Notes under the pieces: generated by a model
What the model was told of the DNA's origin: nothing
The model's input: the letters and a program-made list of their open reading frames with translations, nothing else
Database searches by the model: none
DNA from: Paramyrothecium sp. XJ0827
Taxonomy: Eukaryota > Ascomycota > Sordariomycetes > Hypocreales > Stachybotryaceae
NCBI GenBank assembly: GCA_020881915.1
Contig: JAJFPB010000004.1
Coordinates: 2,666,001-2,730,000 of the forward strand
Reading direction: 5' to 3'
DNA: 64,000 nucleotides
In this document: positions 22,490-32,700 of the stretch, piece by piece
How the letters are laid out: the number at the start of each line of letters is the position of its first letter
How positions within the stretch are numbered: the stretch's first letter is position 1
Translations under genes and position numbers: made by a program

Positions 22490-22700
22490 ACCTTACTTCT
22501 ACCAAGATTCTTATTAAAATCTTATAGAAATCCCATTGAAATCTCGGGGTCTGTTTTGATGTAATCAAAGTTAAAATGGTAAAATGTTTCTATTCTTTCT
22601 ATAATTCAATAGATAATTTGAAGCTTTTAGAAGTTTAGTATTATATTATTTACTAGATTTTGATTTTGCGATTCGCGGTGGCTTTGCCTTGCATGCAGTA
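22490..22700 (+). repeat. AT-rich degraded repeat remnant, copy 3
   Basis: An AT-rich block (TTAAAATGGTAAAATG, TATTATATTATTTAC) ends at ATTTTGATTTTGCGATTCGCGG then TGGCTTTGCC (22664-22688), followed abruptly by GC-rich sequence. It is homologous to copy 2 at 20470-20640, in the same orientation. Together they bracket the RSE1 fragment. Confidence 0.55.
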
Positions 22701-22996
22701 ATGCGGGGTTTTGATGCACCCCAAGCGGCCCCTGTGGACGTGAGGCGAGCTACGCCGAATGGCCCACCCCAATTTTTGGTTGACGCGCATCGCGTCGCAG
22801 CAAAGCTCCAGTAGACGCGTTAATTGGTTTCTCTCACATAGATCTTATCACCACCAACTCGGCCAACCAAGCATTTCTGCCCATGCTCTACGGAAGGAAA
22901 GAGGAAAGAGCAAGGTGATTCAGTCAGTTCATTCATAATCGACGGGTACTCTGCCGCTTGTACCGTCATTGCCTCACCGGGACAGGGGTTGCTGAG

Positions 22997-24318
22997 ATGG
23001 CCAACTTTTTCGACTTGAAGGCCCGGAAGGCCGCCGCCGCGGCAAACGCAGCACCGGATGTGAAGCAAGAGAAGCAGGCCAGTGACAGGACACAGCCATG
23101 GGTGGAGAAATAGTGAGTGAAAATCAGGCAAGATTGCCGGCAAAACTCGAAGCTCACGATTTCCGTAGCCGGCCAAAGAAGCTCGACGATGTTGCAGCTC
23201 AGGATCACACAGTCAAAGTCCTACAAAGGACACTGCAGGCGTCCAACGTTCGTTTCTCGTCTACATGCATTGGACATGGTGGCTAACCTGTGCTGCTAGT
23301 TGCCGCACATGCTTTTTTATGGCCCTCCAGGAACCGGCAAAACATCGACGATCCTCGCCCTAGCCAAGGAGCTCTACGGGCCCGAGATGATTAAGTCCCG
23401 AGTTCTCGAGCTCAACGCGTCCGACGAGCGCGGCATCTCCATCGTACGCGAAAAAGTCAAGAATTTCGCCCGCATGCAATTGACAAATCCCACCCCGGGC
23501 TACACGAAAAAATATCCCTGCCCTCCCTTCAAGATCATCATTCTTGACGAAGCCGACTCGATGACCCAAGACGCACAGAGCGCTCTGCGACGCACGATGG
23601 AGACATACAGCAAAATCACCCGTTTCTGCCTTATATGCAATTACGTTACTCGCATAATCGACCCTCTCGCCAGTCGATGCAGCAAGTTCCGCTTCAAGAG
23701 CCTCGATCAAGGGAATGCAAAGAAGAGATTGGGCGACATTGCCGAGAAAGAGGGTGTTGCCCTGGAAGAAGGTGCCTTGGACGCCTTGATCAGGTGCAGT
23801 GAGGGAGATTTGAGAAAAGCTATCACCTTCTTGCAGAGTGCTGCTCGGTTGGTTGGAGCAATCGCTCCCAAGGCGGACAGAGATGCGGATGGTGACGAAG
23901 AGATGGAGGTGGACAGAAAGCCCGTAACAGTCAAGACTGTGGAGGACATTGCCGGCGTCATTCCTTCTAAAATAATTGATAGTCTGGTGGGGGCAATGCG
24001 GCCAAGAAGCTCGGGAGAGACATACCAGCCTATCTCGAAGGTTGTGGAGGACATGATCGCTGACGGATGGAGCGCCGGTCTTATTGTGACCCAGGTAAGT
24101 TTTGGCTTGCGAGCCCCTTCGGCTTACCAAACACTCGCTAACTTGGCTCTCAGCTCTACCAAGCATTAACTTTGGATGAAACAATTCCTGATCTTCAGAA
24201 AAACAAGATTGTCATGGTCTTCTCCGAGGTTGATAAACGACTAGTGGATGGCGCTGATGAGCATCTATCAATACTAGATCTGGCAATGAGGATATCAGCC
24301 ATCATGGCCGGAAAATGA
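22997..24318 (+). CDS. RFC2: Replication factor C subunit 2 (clamp loader AAA+ ATPase)
   Basis: Four exons: 22997-23112, 23169-23247, 23300-24094 and 24154-24318; 384 residues, the usual size. Start [14 protein letters not shown] is followed by the RFC box [16 protein letters not shown], which is split by intron 1 (TA|C CGG). Walker A is [10 protein letters not shown] (about residue 72), Walker B IILDEAD, the arginine-finger SRC motif ASRCSKFRF, then the C-terminal collar helices ending ISAIMAGK. Known role: Rfc2 is one of the small subunits of the Rfc1-5 complex, which opens PCNA and loads it on primed DNA; it is shared with alternative clamp loaders. An insertion of acidic residues ([11 protein letters not shown]) lies in the collar region, as is common in fungi. 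Convergent with the next gene, 123 bp apart. Confidence 0.95.
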
Positions 24319-24441
24319 GACGAAACAAGGTGGTGTAAATGGCACAAAATGAGACGGCGTTTGATGAAGAACCCAGCGGCGTTGGGCACGATATCATTGC
24401 CCACAAACGCCCTATTTTAGACGAACTAGACTTGATGGCTC

Positions 24442-26007
24442 TTATGATAGCTCATTGTGGTTAATCAGTCCAAGGTTACCTCGTAGCTTAGACCATGGAT
24501 CATTGATTGCTTCAGACATAGGCTTTTCAGAATGCTTCTTAATCCTAGCACCATCCTCATCCTCGTTTTTGAGCCAAATATCGTCGTCTTCATCAGGTGT
24601 AGCGTCTGTACCCATGGACTTCGCGCTTGTCTCCGAAGTCTCCTGGCCTAAAAGTTGGCGAATCGCTTGTAGGCTACTCATAAAATCCTCCAAAGCCATC
24701 TGCCCTGCTTCGACTGTTTCTGTGACGGATTCCAACGTGACAATCTTGGCCGAATCTGCCGCCAAGACCCAAGGCTGGATATGTGAGGTCAAATCTTGCT
24801 GCACGGCTTGGCCAGTCATGAAGTCGCTTCTCATGGGTTCTTGAGCTTTCCTTGACCGCTGCGAGGGGTGAGCGGGGAGTAGCTGGCTCTCCTGAGCGAG
24901 GTGTTGGAGCGTTTGTTGTATATCTTTACTCTGCTGTTTCAGAACGGCACTCATGTGTGATTTGATGCCAATGTCAATTTTGAGATCTCTCGTAGCTAAG
25001 AGCAGATTCGCAACGTAGGGCGCAAGAAGGTAGTCAATTTGGACGTCCTCGGGATTTCCACAGCTGTCCACGCCACTCTCCTCTATTGGGTATCGCATCG
25101 TAGGCTGAGGTTTGTGGGCGATAAGGCTCAATACGGACCTTCGGGTCTGTAGATAGCAGTCATATTTCTCCTGGATTCTAGTGAGGTTATTTTGGATGAC
25201 AGACGCGTCGCCTTTGGTATCGTAGGTCTTCCGTACGCTGGCCCGATCCGTATGGGCCTCATCGGATGATGCGTTGCTCAATTCCGTCTCCATCCAATTT
25301 ATGAGCTCGTTCCTCGTCGCATGCAGTGCATCGAGCCTTTCAGCGTTGCTGACGGCACTGGCTTGGCGTTTCGCTCGCAGCTTGGCTTCCTTCAGGAGTG
25401 ATTCTTGCTGTTTAAGAAGCAGCTTGGCTTTAAGAGCCGTCTTTTCCAATTGTTGCACTTTGCTCTTCATAGCAGACGGAGACTCGGTCTGTTCGGCTGC
25501 AAGGCTGTTGACAACAGTGTCCGGCACCTTTGGGGGGTTGAGAGATCCGTGGAACATCTCATTCTCAGCAAGGTAATCGTGAGCACAGGGAGCTTTATTC
25601 AAAATCGAATCCAAGTGTGCCTGAACTTTGAGTAGCCGTTCATGTTTCTGTCGTAATTTTAGGAAGTCAATTTGTTCACCAAGTAAGTCAGGGCCAGCCG
25701 AAGACTGAGGACTTGACAGTGATGTGGCATTGGTTGCTTGTAAGGCGGCATCGAATCCCAGCTTCGCGTCAACATGGGCTTTTAAAGCTTCGAGATACTC
25801 TTCATGAAGTCCCCGACCGGCGCTGGAAGTTTTGATTGCTTGGGGTGTTGCAGTCAAAGACAATGGATGCTTGATAGGAACGGAATGTGACTCGGCTCCC
25901 AGACGAAGTGCGAGAATCCGGCGAATGTAATTGACTTGCTCTCTTGGCTTGACAAACGGTTTGAAAGCATTCTCGAGAGCTCCTATGGTCACGGTTGATT
26001 CCTCCAT
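24442..26007 (-). CDS. Coiled-coil protein of unknown function, 521 residues
   Basis: Single exon with ATG at 26007 (MEESTVTIGALENAF). The N-terminus contains FKPFVKPREQVNYIRRILALRLG, a compact helical start. Residues about 110-145 (EQIDFLKLRQKHERLLKVQAHLDSILN) and 180-245 (VQQLEKTALKAKLLLKQQESLLKEAKLRAKRQ) are strongly heptad-like coiled coils. Further helices follow, and the acidic C-terminus contains ATPDEDDDIWLKNEDEDG and SEAINDPWSKLRGNLGLI. The layout suggests a structural, perhaps cytoskeletal or augmin-like protein, but I cannot assign it. It shares a divergent upstream region with BRR2. Confidence 0.8.
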   Translation of the reverse strand: MEESTVTIGALENAFKPFVKPREQVNYIRRILALRLGAESHSVPIKHPLSLTATPQAIKTSSAGRGLHEEYLEALKAHVDAKLGFDAALQATNATSLSSPQSSAGPDLLGEQIDFLKLRQKHERLLKVQAHLDSILNKAPCAHDYLAENEMFHGSLNPPKVPDTVVNSLAAEQTESPSAMKSKVQQLEKTALKAKLLLKQQESLLKEAKLRAKRQASAVSNAERLDALHATRNELINWMETELSNASSDEAHTDRASVRKTYDTKGDASVIQNNLTRIQEKYDCYLQTRRSVLSLIAHKPQPTMRYPIEESGVDSCGNPEDVQIDYLLAPYVANLLLATRDLKIDIGIKSHMSAVLKQQSKDIQQTLQHLAQESQLLPAHPSQRSRKAQEPMRSDFMTGQAVQQDLTSHIQPWVLAADSAKIVTLESVTETVEAGQMALEDFMSSLQAIRQLLGQETSETSAKSMGTDATPDEDDDIWLKNEDEDGARIKKHSEKPMSEAINDPWSKLRGNLGLINHNELS

Positions 26008-26767
26008 TCTGGATCTCCAACTGCTCAGTCGCTAGTTACAGCCTCTGTTTTTCTGGAGATAGGCCTTGTTGATCGCGAAGTCGGTCAAAGGCGTTGTCGG
26101 GCTAGCGGAGAGTGAGTGCAGGGGTGTACTTTCGAGGCACCACCTTGAATCATCCGCGCTAAAGCATAGCTCATAATACCCAGAAAGAGCCAATGTGAGA
26201 CGTTTTCAGGTTCTCTACCTCACTCGGTGAATCCTAGTGTTATCGTTCAAGGTGTGGTTTATGAGATACATCTCGAGCTGACATTGACTGATTATGATTT
26301 TAGGTAAGGTACCCGAAATATAGTAGGTACCTAGTACTTAAGGTACTCCTAGACCACATTCATTTAAGGCAGGGTAGTACCTTCTGAATAAGGTACTTAG
26401 GTACCTTTATGCTTTTGAGGTACCTGCACTCAGTCCCTTTAATTGGCTCCTCGATAGGTGGCCAAGGTTTTGGCGCTAACGCGACATCGGCTAGGCTGCT
26501 TCTGCAGGCAACTCTGAGATTTGAAATTTCGAGCTATCTTCTCTCCAACTGACGCCTTGAATTCAACAGAGGTGGCGGAGAGACGCGTTTTTTGGCGACC
26601 ACGTACACGTGAGTCACGCAAGCTGCCCCTATTCCAGGAGATTTTCGTCAATATCACGGCTGGGAGGTGAAGCGCATGGTGTTTACCTTGTTGGACCCCG
26701 CCTAGAAGCTGCTGTCGAGGAGCTCGACGTTCTCCAGCCCAAGTCCAGCTTCACAATATCCGCCAAG
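26008..26767. promoter_or_regulatory. Divergent upstream region between the coiled-coil gene and BRR2
   Basis: 760 bp separate two divergent start codons, so it must hold both promoters. A dense GGTACC island lies at 26301-26434 (AAGGTACCC, TAGGTACCTAG, AAGGTACTTAGGTACC, GAGGTACC), roughly 330-470 bp upstream of the BRR2 ATG. The reading frame of BRR2 stays open upstream to 26609, but without an ATG before 26768. Confidence 0.5.
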
Positions 26768-29700
26768 ATGTCGGACCCTCATCGCGATGTTTCCCAGTAC
26801 AAGTACTCGGCTATGTCCAACCTGGTTCTCCAGGCGGACCGTCGGTTCATCACGCGCAGAACTGACGAGGCCACTGGAGACCCGGAATCGCTCGCTGGGC
26901 GTCTGAGCATCAGGGACATGGGTTCCCGAGGAGGTCGCGAAGAAGTACCAAAGCAGAAGAAACAGCCAGGCTTGCCGGAAGTTGAAAGAGGTGGCCTACG
27001 GGAAGGCGAGGATATCCTGCTACGGGAGCAGCGGAAACGCAATGCCGACGCAGCGCAAAATAGGGGACTGGGCGTTTTAGGCGCAAACGAGCCACTTGTC
27101 GAAGGCATCACATACCGGCCACGGACGGCTGCGACGCGAGCGACTTTCGACTTAATCGTAACGATCGTGGCGACCAACCTTGGCGATGTGCCTCATGAAG
27201 TGGTCCGCAGTGCCGCAGATGCGGTCTTGGAATACTTGAAGGATGATGACTTGAAAGATCTCGATAAAAAGAAGGAGATCGACGACATCCTCGGAAGCTC
27301 GTTAAACCCAAAGCAATTCAACGAACTTGTCAATCTAGGCAAGAAGATTACCGACTACGATGCGCAAGACGACGACGACGATGTGGAGATGGGTGCCAAT
27401 GGCGACGATGCCGAGATAGACGAGCGCCAGGGTGTCGCTGTTGCCTTTGACGAAGATGAAGACGAAGAGGAGGCTATTGTTAACGAAGTTCGCGATGAAT
27501 CATCAGAAGACGAGGAAGACGACGCAGAGGAGAATGCAGATGCCGCAAATAAGGCACAGGATGGTGCTGGTTTGGAGGATGATGAGATGATCTTGGATTC
27601 CGGCCCCGTCACTGGACAAGACGAACAAAAAGACAAGCCATCAATATTGGCGCGTGATATAGATGCGTTCTGGTTGCAACGGCAGATTGGAGCGCTGTAC
27701 CCTGACGCCCACGAACAGACTGACAAAACCAAAGAGGCACTTCGCATTCTTTCTGGCGAGCCAGATGAGTCTGGTGGCGAGGAAAAAACCCTTCGCGAGA
27801 TTGAGAACGATCTCATGGAGCTCTTCGATTTTGAACATCATGAGCTTGTTCAGAAATTAGTTGAGAACCGCGAGAAGGTCTACTGGCTTACGAAACTGGC
27901 TCGGGCAGAGGCTGCTGAAGACAAGGCCAACGTGGAACGAGAAATGGCCTCGGAAGGATTGCAGGAGATACTCAACGAATTACACGGCAAGACGGCGGAT
28001 GACAATGGAAAGCGAAAGGCTGATATAAAGATGGACATTGACGTGCCGGCGTCCTTTACCGAAGCGTCTACCAAAACAGAGCGTCCCGAAGGCCAGCTTG
28101 TCGGTGGGCTGCAACCAAAGAAGGTCATCAATCTCGATAACTTGGTGTTCGATCAAGGCAACCATCTCATGACAAACCCTAAAGTCAGGTTGCCAGAGGG
28201 CTCGACCAAGCGGACATTCAAGGGCTACGAGGAAATTCACGTTCCTGCACCGAAGAAGCGAAATGACCCAGACGATGTGCTAATTCCGATCACCGACATG
28301 CCTGAATGGTCCCGGACGCCATTCAGTACTGCAAAGTCCTTGAACAAGATTCAGTCCAAGTGCTTCCCCACAGCCTTCGAAGATGATGGAAACATGCTCA
28401 TTTGCGCACCCACGGGTAGTGGCAAAACCAATGTCGCAATGTTAACAATTCTGCGCGAGATAGGAAAGCACAGGAACCCTACTACGGGTGACATAGACCT
28501 TGACTCGTTCAAAATTGTTTACATTGCCCCTCTGAAGGCCTTGGTTCAAGAACAAGTTGGCAATTTTGGCAAGCGCTTGGAACCGTACGGTATCCAAGTT
28601 TCCGAGCTGACTGGTGACCGTCAACTCACAAAGCAACAAATTTCAGAAACGCAGATCATCGTAACGACGCCAGAGAAATGGGACGTCATAACGCGCAAAG
28701 CAACTGACCTGACTTACACCAACCTTGTGCGCCTCGTCATCATTGACGAAATTCATCTCCTGCACGACGATCGTGGCCCTGTCATTGAGAGCATTGTGAG
28801 CAGGACGATTCGCAAGACCGAACAGACAGGCGAGCCTGTACGAATTGTTGGATTGTCTGCCACGTTGCCGAATTATCGGGATGTCGCCAGCTTCCTCAGA
28901 GTTGATGTCAAGACCGGCTTGTTTCACTTTGATAGCTCATTCCGACCTTGCCCTTTGCGACAAGAGTTTATCGGTGTCACAGATCGAAAGCCGATTAAAC
29001 AGCTGAAGACTATGAACGATGTTACCTACAACAAAGTCATAGAACATGTTGGCACGAAGAGAAACCAGATGATCATTTTTGTACACTCTCGAAAGGACAC
29101 TGCAAAGACTGCTCGGTATATCCGTGACAAATGTTTGGAACTGGATACGATCAACCAAATCCTGAAGCACGATGCCGGAAGCCGTGAGGTTCTTAGTGAA
29201 GCCGCGGCTCAGGCCACGGACACGGACCTCAAGGATATCCTTCCTTATGGATTTGGTATCCACCACGCCGGCATGAACCGTGCGGACAGGACCGATGTTG
29301 AAGACCTTTTCTCCGCAGGGTCTATCCAGGTGCTCGTCTGCACTGCAACCCTCGCTTGGGGAGTGAACCTACCCGCCCATACCGTCATCATCAAGGGCAC
29401 CCAAGTCTACTCGCCCGAAAAGGGCAGCTGGGTGGAGTTGAGTCCACAAGACGTTCTCCAAATGCTTGGTCGTGCTGGTCGGCCGCAGTTCGACACGTAT
29501 GGAGAGGGCATCATTATCACGACGCAAGGCGAGATGCAATATTACTTGTCACTTCTAAACCAACAACTGCCAATTGAGAGTCAGTTTGTGAGCAAGCTGG
29601 TCGATAACTTGAATGCCGAGATTGTTCTTGGTAATGTCAGGACGCGAGACGAAGGTGTCGAGTGGCTTGGATACACATACCTTTTTGTTCGAATGCTTCG

Positions 29701-32700
29701 ATCCCCTGGCTTATACCAAGTTGGCGCAGAATATGAAGACGATTCTGCACTTGAGCAGAAGAGGGTCGACCTGATTCACTCTGCGGCAACGGCTTTGAAG
29801 AAATCCAACCTTATCAAATACGATGAGAAGACTGGCAGGCTTCAGTCGACCGAGTTGGGTCGGATTGCCTCCCACTACTACATCACATCAGCATCTATGG
29901 ATACGTACAACAACCTCATTCAACCCTCAATCACAACCATTGAGTTGTTCCGTGTCTTCTCTCTGAGTTCTGAGTTTAAGTTCATTCCCGTTCGACAGGA
30001 CGAGAAGTTGGAGCTAGCACAGCTTCTTGGTCGAGTCCCGATTCCGGTAAAAGAGAGCATTGAGGAGCCACATGCCAAGATCAATGTTCTCCTCCAGGCC
30101 TACATCTCCAGACTCAAACTCGAGGGGCTTGCTCTTATGGCCGACATGGTCTATGTGACGCAGAGCGCTGGCAGAATTCTTCGAGCTGTCTTTGAGATTG
30201 CTCTCAAGAAGGGTTGGGCATCGGTGGCCAAGACCGCACTCGACCTCTGCAAAATGGCAGAAAAGAGGATGTGGCCTACTATGTCTCCGCTTCGACAATT
30301 CCCGGGTTGCCCTCGAGAGGTCGTACAGAAAGCCGAAAGGATCGACGTCTCATGGAGCAGTTACTTTGACCTGGACCCGCCTCGCATGGGTGAGCTACTG
30401 GGAATGCCTCGCGCTGGTCGCACTGTTTGTGGCTTGGTTGCCAAGTTTCCTCGTGTCGATGTTCAGGCCCAGGTTCAGCCTATTACTCGCTCAATGTTGC
30501 GGATAGATCTTAGCATTACTCCCAATTTCGAATGGGATGACAGTGTTCACGGCGCGGCAGAGAATTTCTGGATTATTGTGGAGGATAGTGACGGAGAAGA
30601 CATTCTCTACCACGACACCTTCCTCCTCCGCAAAGACTATGCCGAGTCCGAAACAAACGAGCATGTCGTGGATTTCACGGTGCCCATAACGGATCCAATG
30701 CCTCCAAACTACTTTGTATCAGTCATTTCCGACCGATGGATGCATGCTGAGACTAGGTTGCCTGTTCCCTTTCATAAACTGATCTTGCCAGAGAAGTTTC
30801 CCCCTCACACAGAACTACTCGAGCTTCAACCGCTTCCAGTATCCGCTCTCAAAGTTTCTGAGTATGTGGATCTCTATCCAGATTGGAAACAGTTCAATCG
30901 CATTCAGACGCAAACCTTTAACTCGCTTTACAAGACGGATCAGAATGTCTTCATTGGTGCGCCAACTGGTAGCGGCAAGACCGTTTGTGCCGAATTCGCC
31001 CTCCTGCGGCACTGGTCGCAGGATGCCTCAGGACAAGGCCGTGCCGTCTACATTGCACCATCCCAAGAGTTGGTGGATGCACGTTACCAGGAGTGGCAGA
31101 AACGGCTAAGTCACCTGAGCGGTGGCAAGGAGATTGTCAAGCTGACTGGCGAGACTGCGACTGACCTGAAGCTCCTTGAATCTGGCGATCTCATTTTGGC
31201 TACACCAACCCAGTGGGATGTGCTGTCAAGACAGTGGAAACGTCGCAAGAATGTTCAGACCGTACAACTCTTCATTGCCGATGAAATCCATCTCCTAGGT
31301 GGTCAGATGGGTTACGTTTACGAGATTATTGTGTCTCGTATGCACTATATCCGAACTCAAACAGAGTTGCCGATGAGAATCGTCGCTCTTAGCGTCTCCC
31401 TAGCCAATGCTCGCGATATCGGCGAGTGGATTGATGCAAAGAAACACGACATCTATAACTTTAGTCCTCACGTTCGACCGGTACCTCTTGAGCTGCACAT
31501 CCAGTCCTTCTCTACTCCTCATTTCCCGTCTCTGATGTTGGCAATGGCCAAACCGACATATCTTGCGATTACTCAGATGTCTCCCGACAAGCCTGCCATG
31601 GTCTTTGTTCCCAACAGAAAGCAAACGCGAAACACCGCCCGTGATATCCTAGCCGCCTGCTTTGCGGATGACGATGAAGATCGATTCCTGCATGCCGACG
31701 TTCAAGGACTTCGACCCTTACTTGATCGTGTTCAGGAGGAAGCCTTGGCAGAGGCATTATCGCACGGCGTAGGTTACTACCATGAGGCACTCAGCCAAAG
31801 CGACAAGCGCATTGTGCGCCATCTTTATGACAACGGTGCCATCCAGGTTCTCGTTGCATCTAGAGATGTGTGCTGGGAATTGTCTACCACTGCTCATCTT
31901 GTTATTGTCATGGGCACGCAGTACTTCGAAGGTCGGGAGCACCGCTACGTGGACTATCCTTTGAGTGAGGTCCTGCATATGTTTGGAAAAGCCCTGCGCC
32001 CATCTAAGGACGGGCGTGGTCGCGGTGTGCTCATGGTGCCCCAGGTCAAGCGCGACTACTACAAGAAGTTTCTAAACGAAGCCTTGCCAGTCGAGTCGCA
32101 TCTACACAATTACTTGCATGACGCTTTTGTGACCGAGATTAGCACTAAGATGATTGAGTCTGGTGATGATGCTATCAACTGGACGACGTTTACCTACTTC
32201 TACCGACGACTGCTTGCAAACCCAAGCTATTACAGTTTGACAAGCACGACGCATGAAGGTCTCAGCAACTACATGTCTGATCTTGTTGAAGCAACGCTTC
32301 GAGAACTGGGAGAGTCAAAGATTATCGAATACGACGAAGAAGACGGCTCAGTCATGCCCCAGAACGCGGCCATGATTGCTGCGTACTACAACATCTCCTA
32401 TATCACGATGCAGACATTCCTCTTATCTCTCAGCACTCGCACGAAATTGAAGGGAATCCTTGAAATTGTGACGTCGGCCACAGAGTTCGAGACTATCCAG
32501 ATCCGCAGACATGAGGAGCGGTTGTTGCGACGAATTTACGACCGCATTCCCGTCAAGATGTCCCAGCCAGTGTACGACTCTCCTCATTTCAAGGCATTCA
32601 TCCTACTGCAAGCGCACTTTTCAAGGATGCAACTGCCAATCGATCTTGCGAAGGACCAAGAAATACTCATATCAAGAGTACTCAGCCTTCTCAGTGCTAT

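Noticed and set aside
24095..24153. Extension of RFC2 exon 3 through the GTAAGT site
   Set aside because: The unspliced frame ends after a non-conserved tail; splicing to 24154 restores the conserved C-terminus [15 protein letters not shown].
23360..24184. 274-codon minus-strand open frame
   Set aside because: Antisense shadow of RFC2 exon 3, which is unmistakably coding on the plus strand.
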